64,000 bases of DNA from Polycyclovorans algicola TG408 (lineage in GTDB: Bacteria > Pseudomonadota > Gammaproteobacteria > Nevskiales > Nevskiaceae). The translations under genes and the position numbers were made by a program. Below are positions 51,945 through 63,638 of the stretch, one piece after another. Location of the stretch: contig NZ_JOMH01000001.1 of NCBI RefSeq assembly GCF_000711245.1, forward strand, positions 248,001-312,000, written 5' to 3'. Under the pieces are notes generated by a model, which made no database searches, had not been told where the DNA came from, and was given only the letters and a program-made list of their open reading frames with translations. Within the stretch, counting starts at the first letter, position 1. Each line of letters opens with the position of its first letter.

Positions 51945-53314
51945 TGCACCTGCACATTCTTGGTATCTGCGGCACGTTCATGGCCGGCATCGCGGCGCTG
52001 GCACGCGAGGCCGGGCACCGCGTCACCGGTTCGGACGCCAACGCCTGGCCGCCGATGTCGACCCAGCTTGAAGCGCTCGGCATTGAGGTCATGCAGGGCT
52101 ACGACCCGGCACACCTGCAGCCGGCGCCCGACGTGGTGGTGGTGGGCAACGTCATCACCCGCGGCAACCCGGCCATCGAACACGTGCTCGACAGCGGGCT
52201 GCCCTACTGCAGCGGTCCGGAGTGGCTGGCGCGCCACGTGCTCGCCGGGCGCACCGTGCTGGCGGTGGCCGGCACCCACGGCAAGACCACCACCACCGCG
52301 ATGCTGGCGTGGCTGCTGGAACACGCCGGCCTGCAGCCGGGTTTTCTGGTTGGCGGCCTGCCGGCCAACTTCGGCGTCTCGGCGCGGCTGGGCGCGGCCG
52401 GCGCGCCGTTTGTGATCGAGGCTGACGAGTACGACACCGCCTTCTTCGACAAGCGCAGCAAGTTCGTTCACTACAGGCCCAAGGTGGCGGTCTTGAACAA
52501 CCTGGAGTTTGACCACGCCGACATTTTTGCCGACCTGGCGGCCATCGAGCGTCAGTTTCATCATCTGGTGCGTACCGTGCCGGGCAGTGGACGGCTGATC
52601 GTCAACGCCGAGGCCCCGGCCCTGGCGCGGGTGCTGGCGCAAGGCTGCTGGACCCCGGTGATCCCGTTCAACAGCGATGCCGGCTGGCAGACCACGCCGC
52701 GGCCCGGCGGCTTTGCGTTGCAGGTGGGTGGCCGGACGGTTGTGCCGACCATCGACCTGCCACTGCCCGGGGCGCACAACCGCGCCAACGCCCTGGCGGC
52801 CATGGCGGCGGCATCGGCCATCGGCGTGCCCGACGCCGCGCTGGCCCCGGCGATGGCGGCGTTTCGCGGTGTGCGCCGGCGACTGGAAGTGGTCGGCGAG
52901 GTGGCCGGCATTCGCGTCTACGATGACTTCGCGCATCACCCGACGGCCATCGAAGTCACCCTGGCGGCGCTGCGCGAGCACGCGCCGGGCCGCATCCTGG
53001 CGGTACTGGAACCGCGCTCCAACACCATGCGCCGCGGCGAGCATGCAGCGGCGCTGCCGGGGGTCTTGTCGGGCGCCGATGCGGTCTACGTCTTGGCGCG
53101 CCCCGATCTGCAATGGAACGCCGCCGAGGCGCTGGCCGCCGTACTGCCGCCGCTGGTGATCTGTGCCACCGCAGACGAACTGGCCCTGCGCCTTGTGGCG
53201 GATGCCACAACCGGCGACCGCATCGTGCTGATGAGCAACGGCGACTTTGGCGGCCTGCCGCAAACCCTGCCGAAACAATTATTGGCGGCCCATGCCGCCG
53301 GGACACTGCCTTAA
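51944..53314 (+). CDS. mpl: UDP-N-acetylmuramate:L-Ala-gamma-D-Glu-meso-DAP ligase
   Basis: 456 residues from ATG 51944. Mur-ligase ATP-binding loop GTHGKTTTTAMLAW, EADEYDTAFFDKRSKFVHYRP and LNNLEFDHADIFADL are typical of Mpl rather than MurC; DDFAHHPTAIEVTL and LEPRSNTMRRGEH are the C-terminal signatures. It reuses tripeptide in peptidoglycan recycling. It is followed immediately by pmbA. Confidence 0.94.
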   Translation: MHLHILGICGTFMAGIAALAREAGHRVTGSDANAWPPMSTQLEALGIEVMQGYDPAHLQPAPDVVVVGNVITRGNPAIEHVLDSGLPYCSGPEWLARHVLAGRTVLAVAGTHGKTTTTAMLAWLLEHAGLQPGFLVGGLPANFGVSARLGAAGAPFVIEADEYDTAFFDKRSKFVHYRPKVAVLNNLEFDHADIFADLAAIERQFHHLVRTVPGSGRLIVNAEAPALARVLAQGCWTPVIPFNSDAGWQTTPRPGGFALQVGGRTVVPTIDLPLPGAHNRANALAAMAAASAIGVPDAALAPAMAAFRGVRRRLEVVGEVAGIRVYDDFAHHPTAIEVTLAALREHAPGRILAVLEPRSNTMRRGEHAAALPGVLSGADAVYVLARPDLQWNAAEALAAVLPPLVICATADELALRLVADATTGDRIVLMSNGDFGGLPQTLPKQLLAAHAAGTLP

Positions 53315-54649
53315 ATGACCGATGAAGCCAACCTGCCGCGCCTCGCAACGCAGGTCCTCGAAACCGCCCGCAAGATGGGCGCCGACAGCGCCGAACTGAT
53401 GATCAGCTCATCGCGCGGCTATTCCCTCAACGTGCGCCAGCAGGCGGTCGAAAGTCTGGAGTTTCAGCAAGACCGCGATCTGTCGCTGACCGTTTATGTG
53501 GGCTTGCGCAAAGGCGTGGCCAGCACCGGCGATCTGACCGACGCCGGTCTGCGCGACGCCGTGACGGCCGCCGTCGACATTGCCCGGGCCACCGGCGAAG
53601 ACCCCTGCCACGGCCTTGCCGATGCAGCGCTCATGGCCACGGAGTTTCCGGAGTTGGACCTTGACCACCCGTGGGCCATCGCGCCCGCCGAGGCGGTCAA
53701 GCTGGCACAGGAAGCCGAGTCTGCAGCGCTGGCGGTCGACACGCGCATCCGCCAAAGCGAAGGCGCCGGGTTTTCAACGCACCGCAGCCACTCGCTGTAC
53801 GCCAACAGCCACGGCTTTCTGGGCGCCCGCACCGGCACCTCGCACGGCTTCAACTGCGCGGTTGTCGCGGTGGACGGTGACGACATGCAGCGTGACGACT
53901 GGTACACGCACCACCGCCGCGCCGACCTGCTTGAAAGCCCTGAGTCGGTCGGCCGCGAGGCCGGGCGACGTGCCGTGCGACGACTGGGCGCCAGGCCGAT
54001 CAAGACCCAGGCTGCGCCGGTGCTGTTCGTGCCGGAGCTGGCGCGCGGGCTGATTGGCTCGTTCATCGGGGCCATCTCTGGCGGCGCGCTCTACCGCCGC
54101 GCCAGCTTTTTGCTCGACGCGATGGATCAACCCATCTTCCCGATGGGCGTGTCGGTCCATCAGCGGCCGCGACTGCCCTGCGCAGCCGCCAGCAGCGCCT
54201 TCGATGGCGAAGGCGTCGCGACCCAAGATCGCACCCTCATCGACAACGGCGTGCTGAAAGGTTGGGTGCTGGGCAGCTACTCCGCACGGCGGCTCGGCTT
54301 GACCACCACCGGCAACGCGGGCGGCATTTTCAACCTGCTGCTGGACGCGCCGCGTGAATCCTTTGACAGCCTGCTGAAACGCATGGGCCGTGGCCTGCTG
54401 GTGACCGAACTCATGGGCAGCGGCGTCAACGGCGTCACCGGCGACTACTCACGCGGCGCAGCGGGCTTCTGGGTCGAAGGCGGCGAGATCGTTCACGCCG
54501 TGGACGAGTTGACCATTGCCGGCAACCTGCGCGACATCTACAAAAATTTCATCGGCTTTGGCGATGACATCCGGCCCTACGCCAGCCTGCAAACCGGATC
54601 GGTGCTGGTCGGCGAGATGATGATTGCGGCGCAGGGGAACGGGGATTGA
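53315..54649 (+). CDS. pmbA: Metallopeptidase-family protein PmbA/TldE
   Basis: 444 residues; the ATG directly follows the mpl stop. Conserved segments are GYSLNVRQQAVESLEFQQDRDLSLTVY, VLFVPELARGLIGSFIGAISGGALYRRASFLLDAMDQPIFP, TTTGNAGGIFNL and ELMGSGVNGVTGDYSRGAAGFWVEGGEI. With TldD it forms a protease that matures some peptides and antitoxins. No tldD is in the window. Confidence 0.95.
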   Translation: MTDEANLPRLATQVLETARKMGADSAELMISSSRGYSLNVRQQAVESLEFQQDRDLSLTVYVGLRKGVASTGDLTDAGLRDAVTAAVDIARATGEDPCHGLADAALMATEFPELDLDHPWAIAPAEAVKLAQEAESAALAVDTRIRQSEGAGFSTHRSHSLYANSHGFLGARTGTSHGFNCAVVAVDGDDMQRDDWYTHHRRADLLESPESVGREAGRRAVRRLGARPIKTQAAPVLFVPELARGLIGSFIGAISGGALYRRASFLLDAMDQPIFPMGVSVHQRPRLPCAAASSAFDGEGVATQDRTLIDNGVLKGWVLGSYSARRLGLTTTGNAGGIFNLLLDAPRESFDSLLKRMGRGLLVTELMGSGVNGVTGDYSRGAAGFWVEGGEIVHAVDELTIAGNLRDIYKNFIGFGDDIRPYASLQTGSVLVGEMMIAAQGNGD

Positions 54650-54745
54650 TTCGGCCCGAATTGGGCCGCCTGCCGGATACGCATAAAGCAGACGCTTGAA
54701 TCGCCAAGCCGATCAAGCCAGAAAATGCCGCGATAGTGCGGCGCC

Positions 54746-57118
<2,373 letters not shown>

Positions 57119-57221
57119 GGTGGGGTGCGGCTTGGCGCCGCGGGGGCGCGATTGTCGCAATGCTGGCGGATCTTCGTCAGTCGTCGCTCAGGCACTGCCA
57201 CACGACACTCAGCATCGCGTG

Positions 57222-58604
57222 TCAGTGCCCTGGAAACGGCCCGCTGATGGCCAGCGTCAGGCCGGTGGCCTGCTGATTGACGAACAGCGTTTGTCCGTCG
57301 GGCGCGAAACAGGCACCGGCCAGTTCCGAGCCGTTATAGGGATTGTCGGCAAACCGATAGAGGCTGCCGTCCGGGCGCACACCGACCAGACCGCAGTGAC
57401 CGTCGGTGTCTTCGCAGAGCAGCAGGTCACCCCAGGGCGCGACGGTGAGGTTGTCGCAGTTGGCGAGGGCGTGCGGGTCATTGGACTCGACGAATAGCTC
57501 GATATGTCCAGGCGCCTGCCGTTCGCGCGATGTGCCTTCATGCGGACTGGGTCGGTAGCGGAACACCTGCCCCGCCTGCCGCGCGCCGCCCGAGGTGCAG
57601 GCGAAATAAAGCGCATCGTTGCCCCACCAAAGACCCTCACCGCGGGCGAACAGCGCCGCGCCGTCTGCGTGCCCGCGCTGGCGCAGGCTGTCGTCGGGTG
57701 ACGTGACGTCGTCAAGGTCAATCCAGTACGCGGCGTGCGTCACCCCGGCCGGGAACGGGTGCGGACTCGACGACCAGTTGCGGGTGTCGGCGCCGTGTCG
57801 GTCTTGCAGAGCCAGCGCCTGCAAGCGCCCCCCGGCCGCGAGTTGACCCCGCTGCGCCGGCACAAAGCGATAGAGCAGGCCGTCGGGGCGGTCTTCGCTC
57901 AGGTACACGACACCGCTGCGCGGTGCGACGGCGGCGGCCTCGTGGTTGAAGCGCCCCATCGCCTTGAGCGGCACCGCCGCAACCAACTCGTCGACACTGG
58001 ACGGCACTTCGAACACGTAGCCATGGTCTTTTGCGTGCCGGTCGTCGACGACGGCGGTGGACTCTTCGCAGCTCAGCCACGAACCCCAAGGTGTTGGCCC
58101 GCCGGCGCAATTGCGCTCGGTGCCGGTGAGGCTGAGCCATTGCCGCTCGGTGACGCCGCTGCGCGGGTTGTAAAGCAGCGTTGTGGTACCGCCGCAGGCC
58201 GGCTCGGCGCCGCCGGCGTCGTAAGCGCGCTCGCGGTGAATCGCTTCGAAGCGGTGATGCGACTTGCCGAAAGGCCCGCCGGATTGCCCGGTTCGACCCG
58301 GGTCCAACTCGTGATTGCAGACCAGCCGGACGTGGCCAGACGGATCGGCAAAGGCGGCCATGCCATCCGCCATGCCGGGCACCAGCAGGCCGTCGGACAT
58401 CTCGTCGCCAGCACGCGCAATCACGCGGTAAGAGAACCCGGCAGGCAGATCAAGAATGCCGCCGGGATCGGTCCGCAGGGCGCCGAAGTCCATGGCCGCC
58501 AATCCGCCCGTCGCGTTGGCCGCCCACAGGCGCTCCAAGCCGAGAAAGGCGCTGGCAACGGCACCACCGCTGGCAAGCATCAGGGTTCGACGTTTGGAGT
58601 CCAT
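57222..58604 (-). CDS. PhoX-like alkaline phosphatase (DUF839)
   Basis: 460 residues. A Tat-type start (SKRRTLMLASGGAVASAFLGLERLWAANA) precedes the beta-propeller. PhoX-type metal-site motifs are seen: CNHELDPGRTGQ, GSWLSCEESTAV, RFNHEAAAVAPRSGVVYLSED, NCDNLTVAPWGDLLLCEDTDG. PhoX enzymes are periplasmic, Fe/Ca-dependent phosphomonoesterases induced by phosphate starvation. It is the last gene of the TonB receptor-phytase operon, 13 bp downstream of the phytase. Confidence 0.84.
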   Translation of the reverse strand: MDSKRRTLMLASGGAVASAFLGLERLWAANATGGLAAMDFGALRTDPGGILDLPAGFSYRVIARAGDEMSDGLLVPGMADGMAAFADPSGHVRLVCNHELDPGRTGQSGGPFGKSHHRFEAIHRERAYDAGGAEPACGGTTTLLYNPRSGVTERQWLSLTGTERNCAGGPTPWGSWLSCEESTAVVDDRHAKDHGYVFEVPSSVDELVAAVPLKAMGRFNHEAAAVAPRSGVVYLSEDRPDGLLYRFVPAQRGQLAAGGRLQALALQDRHGADTRNWSSSPHPFPAGVTHAAYWIDLDDVTSPDDSLRQRGHADGAALFARGEGLWWGNDALYFACTSGGARQAGQVFRYRPSPHEGTSRERQAPGHIELFVESNDPHALANCDNLTVAPWGDLLLCEDTDGHCGLVGVRPDGSLYRFADNPYNGSELAGACFAPDGQTLFVNQQATGLTLAISGPFPGH

Positions 58605-58617
58605 TGGGCCGCTCGGT

Positions 58618-59757
58618 TCAGGGCGCGGGTGCCGCGCAGGTGCTGAGGTTCATTGAGGTGAGAATTTCGGTCAGATCGAAGGCCGCCACATTGCCATCAT
58701 CGTGCACCGCAAAAAAGGCGCCGCCGGGGAAGCCGGGCGATGGGGTTTGCGTCATCCACACGCCGTCGGTGTTCAGGGTGATCTCGCCCGAAAAGCTGCC
58801 GTAGTACTCGAGGCTGCGGCGCTCGAAGACGTGAAAGTAATTGGCTTTCTTGCCCTGGTCAGCGGCAAACCACCAGCCGCTGCCATCGGCGCAGGTGTAA
58901 AGCGCGATGCCCTCGGGCTGGTAGTGGAACACGCCGCCGCCCATGCGCTGGCCGCTGAACTGGCCGTCCATCCGATACACCTTGATGTTGCGTTCGACCT
59001 GCTCTTCTTCGTCCGCCACCATCAGCAGGCCCTGCTGCGGATCGCCCCAGATCGATTCGACAACTTTCAGCCTGCCACGGCCAGCGGTGTCGCCAAAGCG
59101 ACGTTCGCGCTGCGCGGTGAAGCCTTCTGCGGTTTCACGTAGCAGGAACTGCTGGACCCGCTTGTCGAGCTGGGCATCCGCCGGGATCTGCTCATCGGCG
59201 GTTTCGTAGTTGTCGGTGACCCAGACGCGATAGTCGTTGCTGGCGAGCTTTTGCACCCACAGACCGTACGGCTTCTGCAGGGCGTCTTCGCCGTCGCTGC
59301 CAAAATGCATCAGCGGCGCAAAATCGGGCAGGCGCATCACCTGCACGCGGCGGTTGTCACGCTCGACGATCAACGCCAGGTCATCAATCACGAACACGCC
59401 GTTGGGACGCTCGAACTGCCCCAGCGCGGTGCCGCTGGCGCCGACTTTCTGCAGCGGCTTGCCATTGACGGCGTCGTACACCAGCAGGCGGTCGGTTTCC
59501 TTGGCGGTGGCAATCAGCCAGTGCTGGCCGGCCGGGCCGTGCCATGTTGCGGCGGAGTCGACGTTGTCCTGCGGGTCGCGCTCGGTGGTGTAGCGCTCGG
59601 CCAGCGTGACCAGGCCAGCCACTTCCGGGGGCGGCGCTTCAAAAAGGTCTTCAACGTTTTCGGTGAGGCTGGCGCAGGCGCCCAAGGGGATGACCAGCGC
59701 CGTTATCAGCGCGGTGCGGAGCGTGCGATGCTTCATTGTCGTGGTCGTCGTTCTCAT
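58618..59757 (-). CDS. Beta-propeller phytase, lipoprotein
   Basis: 379 residues. A lipobox in LVIPLGACAS follows a basic start. The beta-propeller phytase signatures are DPQDNVDSAATW, PNGVFVIDDLALIVERDNRRVQV, GLWVQKLASNDYRVWVTDNYET, FHYQPEGIALYTCADGSGWWFAADQG and AFFAVHDDGNVAAFDL, which supply the calcium and phosphate sites. It releases phosphate from phytate outside the inner membrane. It sits 3 bp downstream of the TonB receptor. Confidence 0.9.
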   Translation of the reverse strand: MRTTTTTMKHRTLRTALITALVIPLGACASLTENVEDLFEAPPPEVAGLVTLAERYTTERDPQDNVDSAATWHGPAGQHWLIATAKETDRLLVYDAVNGKPLQKVGASGTALGQFERPNGVFVIDDLALIVERDNRRVQVMRLPDFAPLMHFGSDGEDALQKPYGLWVQKLASNDYRVWVTDNYETADEQIPADAQLDKRVQQFLLRETAEGFTAQRERRFGDTAGRGRLKVVESIWGDPQQGLLMVADEEEQVERNIKVYRMDGQFSGQRMGGGVFHYQPEGIALYTCADGSGWWFAADQGKKANYFHVFERRSLEYYGSFSGEITLNTDGVWMTQTPSPGFPGGAFFAVHDDGNVAAFDLTEILTSMNLSTCAAPAP

Positions 59758-59760
59758 GAT

Positions 59761-62568
59761 TCAGAAACTGGCCTTCAGGCCCACTTCGTAGGTCGGACCG
59801 TACTCTTCGTACTGTGAAGTGAAGCGACGGTCCTGAAAGTAGGCGTAGAAGGGTTCGTCATTGATGTTCACGGCGTTGAAGTACACCTGGTAGGCATCGG
59901 TGATCCGGTAGCTGCCGGTGATGTCGAACTGCAAATGTGCGTCTGCGTAGCGGTCGGTTTCGGGGGCATCCAGTTCGCCGATTTCATCGAGGTATTCGCT
60001 GCGGTAGGTTGCGGCCACGCGCAGGCTGACGCCGTATTTTTCCCAGCCCAGCGACACGTTGCCCAAGGTGTCGGACTGGCGCGGCAACGGCGTCTTGCCG
60101 GTGCGGAAGGGCAAGGTCGCCTCGCTGTCCACCAGCGTCAGGTTGGCCAGCACCAGAAAACCGTCGAACGGGGCGGGCAACTGCGAGAGTTTCTGCGAGT
60201 AGTTCAACTCCGCCCCGTACAGGTCGGCGCTGTCGCCGTTGACGGTGGTGATGGCCTCGTCGAAATTGGCGTACGGACCCGGCTGGCCGGCCACGTCCGA
60301 CACCACGAAGAAGTCGTTGATGCGCTTGTAGAACACCCCGGCCGAGATGATCGCGACGCCGCCGGGATAAAACTCGAACGACAGGTCAAGATTGTCGGAC
60401 GTCAACGGGTCGAGATCGGGGTTGCCAAACTCGGCGACGCGTTCGAAGGCGCCGCCATCCTCTTCAATTTCGATGGCCGTGCGCGGTGCCGACTGCTCAA
60501 AGCCGGGACGCGCGATATTGCGAGACGCTGAAGCGCGCAACAGCGTGCGTTCGGTAAAGGCGTACCGCAGGTTCAGGCTCGGCAGCACGTCGGTGTAGCG
60601 CTTGTCGGCGTTGAGCGGCTGAAACTCCGGGTCGCCGCTACCGCCTTCAGGGTCGATGGTCAGCTGCGTGCCGCGGGCGCTGTAATCGGTGCGCTCGACG
60701 CGGATGCCGCCGACCCATCGCGCGGCGCCAACGTCGATCCTGGCCATGACGTAACCGGCGACGATGTCTTCGTCGAGCCGGTAGTCCTCGATCAGCGAGT
60801 CGATGGCGCTGTCGTCGGCGTTTAACTCGAAGTTGGCGCGGTTGGCGTCGAAGAAGCTGCGCAACGCTTCGCGCGACAACATCGGGCCGAAAACCCCCAG
60901 TGGGTAGTCCACGTTCTGGTTGGGGAAGTCGGCAAGGCTGACATCGGCGCCGAAGCCGTCGAAGATTTCGGCGTCGGCATTGCCGGTCTTGTTGCGCAGG
61001 CGGGTTTTGGCGCCCACCTTCCAGAAGCCCGGCAGGCCGGCGAAGGTGGTGTCGCGCTTGAGGTTGAGTGCCAGTGAGGTTTCACGCTCGCGGGTGAAGC
61101 TGCTTTCCAGGGCGATCTCGTCCAGCACGAAGGTCGACCCGTCGGCAAATGCGGGGTCGTCACTGAACAGGCGCGGTTGTTTGCGGTTGGCGAGGTCGTA
61201 GCCAACATCCAGACCCTCACCGACGAAGGTTGCGCCGAGTCCGTTGGGGTTGTCTTCTTCAGCTTGGGCATAACCGAGCACGTAGTCGAGGGTGTGGGCG
61301 CCGAGCCGGCTTTCGGCACCGAGGGCGGTGCTGAGAATGGTCTGGGTCTCTTTACGGGCCTCGTTGAGCTTTTCGATCTCGCTGTCGGCAAACGCGCCGC
61401 TGTCATCGGTCAGGCCGTTGATCGCGTCGCCGTTGAAGCTGTAGACGTTGGACAGCTGCACCTCGTCATCACTGAAATCGCTGTAAAGCGTGCGCCAGTA
61501 GAGGTCGGTCTGGTCGTTGAGCAGATAGTCGAAGTTGAGCGTGGCACTGAGCCGCTCGCGGGTGATGGTGTAGTCGCGTTGCTCGGCCTCTTCGAGACCA
61601 GCGAATTCGCCGCCGGGCCCTTCAAGGCCCACGAAGCCGGGTGTCTCGACGCCGTCGGAGCCGAAGTCGCGGTCAAACCAGCTCAATGCCGCGGCGACGC
61701 CGAAGTTTTCGACGCCATCGCCAAGGTCAAACAGGCGGGTGCCAGCGACCGCGAGCTTGGGGCTCCATTTTTCGGCGAGGTCGTTGTAGCTGCCTTCGCT
61801 GCGCAGGCTCAGGCTGTTGCCGCGATCAAAGGCGGTGGCGCTTCTGAGTTCAACGTTGCCGCCCACCGAGTCGCCATCCATGTCCGGGGTCGTGGCCTTG
61901 ACGATTTCGAGACTCTCAAGAAGATCGGATGAAATGACGTCGAGGTTGACCTGACGCGAATCGCCCTCGGGGCCGGGCACGCGCAGGCCGTTGACCGTGG
62001 TGCTCGACAGTGCCGGGTCGATGCCGCGAATGATGACGAACCGGCCCTCACCCTGGTCGCGGGCAATCGACAGGCCCGGCACGCGCTGCAGGGCTTCGGC
62101 CACGTTCTGGTCGGGCAACTGGCCGATAGCGTCGGCCGAGACGATGTTGCGCAGCGTGTCGGCGGCGCGCTGCTGGTTGAGTGCCCCGGCCTGACCGGCG
62201 ACCTGACCGATGACCAGAATGTTGTCGATGGGCTGCACGTCGTCACCGATCAGGATGTCGAGGCGCGGCGCCTCACCCGCCACCACGGTGATGGGGGCTT
62301 GCTCAACGGGAGCGCCCAGGTATTCGACGATGACCTGATAGTCGCCCGGCGCAACATTCTTGATGCGGTAGCGGCCGTCACGCGAGGTCACCGCGCGGTT
62401 GCCGGAAGGCTCGATGCGAACGGTGGCGCCTTCGAATCCGATCTCGCCGGACTGGTCCAGAACGCGGCCGCGCAACTCCTGCGTTGCGGCGGGTGCCTGC
62501 GCGCCCAGCGGCATGGCGCACAGCATCAACAACAGAACGCCACCACCTTGGCGTGCGAGCGGTTTCAT
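59761..62568 (-). CDS. TonB-dependent receptor, phytate/phosphate-associated
   Basis: 935 residues. Signal peptide (about 1-26), an N-terminal carboxypeptidase-regulatory-like domain (about 30-112), a plug domain (about 130-250, GQLPDQNVAEALQRVPGLSIARDQGEGRFVIIRGIDPALSSTTVNGLRVPG) and a large beta-barrel that ends in Phe. Receptors of this architecture next to a beta-propeller phytase are recurrent in Gammaproteobacteria and are thought to bring phytate or its products across the outer membrane. A candidate Pho box lies 70 bp upstream. Confidence 0.92.
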   Translation of the reverse strand: MKPLARQGGGVLLLMLCAMPLGAQAPAATQELRGRVLDQSGEIGFEGATVRIEPSGNRAVTSRDGRYRIKNVAPGDYQVIVEYLGAPVEQAPITVVAGEAPRLDILIGDDVQPIDNILVIGQVAGQAGALNQQRAADTLRNIVSADAIGQLPDQNVAEALQRVPGLSIARDQGEGRFVIIRGIDPALSSTTVNGLRVPGPEGDSRQVNLDVISSDLLESLEIVKATTPDMDGDSVGGNVELRSATAFDRGNSLSLRSEGSYNDLAEKWSPKLAVAGTRLFDLGDGVENFGVAAALSWFDRDFGSDGVETPGFVGLEGPGGEFAGLEEAEQRDYTITRERLSATLNFDYLLNDQTDLYWRTLYSDFSDDEVQLSNVYSFNGDAINGLTDDSGAFADSEIEKLNEARKETQTILSTALGAESRLGAHTLDYVLGYAQAEEDNPNGLGATFVGEGLDVGYDLANRKQPRLFSDDPAFADGSTFVLDEIALESSFTRERETSLALNLKRDTTFAGLPGFWKVGAKTRLRNKTGNADAEIFDGFGADVSLADFPNQNVDYPLGVFGPMLSREALRSFFDANRANFELNADDSAIDSLIEDYRLDEDIVAGYVMARIDVGAARWVGGIRVERTDYSARGTQLTIDPEGGSGDPEFQPLNADKRYTDVLPSLNLRYAFTERTLLRASASRNIARPGFEQSAPRTAIEIEEDGGAFERVAEFGNPDLDPLTSDNLDLSFEFYPGGVAIISAGVFYKRINDFFVVSDVAGQPGPYANFDEAITTVNGDSADLYGAELNYSQKLSQLPAPFDGFLVLANLTLVDSEATLPFRTGKTPLPRQSDTLGNVSLGWEKYGVSLRVAATYRSEYLDEIGELDAPETDRYADAHLQFDITGSYRITDAYQVYFNAVNINDEPFYAYFQDRRFTSQYEEYGPTYEVGLKASF

Positions 62569-62637
62569 CGGCTTCCCCTGAAATGGCGCGGCGCATGGCC
62601 CGCGCGGCTAAATTTCAGGGCACGCTATCGGCCGTTC

Positions 62638-62655
62638 GTGAAAGACCGATGACAA
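62638..62655 (-). promoter_or_regulatory. Candidate Pho box of the receptor-phytase-PhoX operon
   Basis: On the minus strand, TTGTCAT, four bases, then CTTTCAC gives two 7-bp repeats with an 11-bp period, close to the PhoB consensus CTGTCAT-N4-CTGTCAC (11 of 14 positions). It lies 70 bp before the receptor start in the gap after pldA. Confidence 0.65.
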
Positions 62656-62671
62656 CCGTCAACACTCGCGA

Positions 62672-63619
62672 TTACCGCGTAAACGCAAACCCGACGCCGA
62701 TGCGGGTGATCGACCGGTCATAGTCGATGAGGCTTTCGCCGTAGCCGTGGAACAGGCTGAGCATGTAGAACATGTAACCGTCGGCCGACGGCCAGGTGTA
62801 GTTGAGCATCACCGCACCTTTGCCGGTCGACGGGTTGCCCCGCACCATCAGGTGGCCGAGGCTGCCGCCGCCGAGTTGGCGTTGCACATGCGCTTCGGCG
62901 TAGCCCATGAAACGGTGAATGTCGGGGTTGTCATCGCCCTTGGGGTCCATCGCGTCGTCCTTGCGATCTTCCGGCAGCCGATACCAGATCTTGATGTAAC
63001 GCAGGTTGCGGCCCTTGGCCTGAAACGGGGTGACGTAGACCCGATTCCAGCTGCGTGACTCGGGCAGGCTCTGGCCGTTGGATTCGTGCTCCAGCCCCAC
63101 ATCGACTCCCCAGTGGTGCCAGACCTCGGGGTCGGGCGTCCAGCGGTAGAACACTTCGGGGTTGTAGTTGGTTTCGCGGAAGGGTCGCGAGCGGTCCTGA
63201 TCGTAAATTTGCCAGAACGATTTCTGCGTGTAGCCGAAGAAGAAATTGGTGACGAACAGGCGCTGTTTAGCGCTGATCTGAAACACCATTTCGGTGTCCA
63301 GTCCTTCCACGCCACGTCCGTAGGCGACCGGCAACATGTACATCGGCCGATGGGTCGACAGGCCGCGCGAGACCGAAATGATGGAATAGGCGTTGGGGTC
63401 ACGTTTGCCGATCTGGAAGCCGTCATCGGCCAGCCCGTCCTCCTCCTGCGGCGGCGGCGCGCCAGACGGAGTCGGCGCGAGGGGACTGGCCTCGAAGGGC
63501 TGAGGTCCGGCCGGTCCGAAACTTCCGTTTTCAGCCGTTTCGGCGTGCGCGCCAGTTGCCAAGGCCAGGCACAGCAGGGCGAAAAACGGGACGGATCGTG
63601 AGGTGGAGGGCGGGCGCAT
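62672..63619 (-). CDS. pldA: Outer-membrane phospholipase A (OMPLA)
   Basis: 315 residues from ATG 63619. After a signal peptide (about 1-26) and a Pro-rich spacer, the catalytic region shows EHESNG with His178 and Ser180 and SRSWNRVYVTP with Asn192, the OMPLA triad. The C-terminal barrel has DNPDIHRFMGYAEAH and HGYGESLIDYDRSITRIGVGFAF. It hydrolyses phospholipids in the outer membrane as a calcium-dependent dimer. It lies directly upstream of the Pho-box-led receptor operon on the same strand. Confidence 0.93.
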   Translation of the reverse strand: MRPPSTSRSVPFFALLCLALATGAHAETAENGSFGPAGPQPFEASPLAPTPSGAPPPQEEDGLADDGFQIGKRDPNAYSIISVSRGLSTHRPMYMLPVAYGRGVEGLDTEMVFQISAKQRLFVTNFFFGYTQKSFWQIYDQDRSRPFRETNYNPEVFYRWTPDPEVWHHWGVDVGLEHESNGQSLPESRSWNRVYVTPFQAKGRNLRYIKIWYRLPEDRKDDAMDPKGDDNPDIHRFMGYAEAHVQRQLGGGSLGHLMVRGNPSTGKGAVMLNYTWPSADGYMFYMLSLFHGYGESLIDYDRSITRIGVGFAFTR

Positions 63620-63638
63620 GGAAGGGCTCGGCAGTTGT

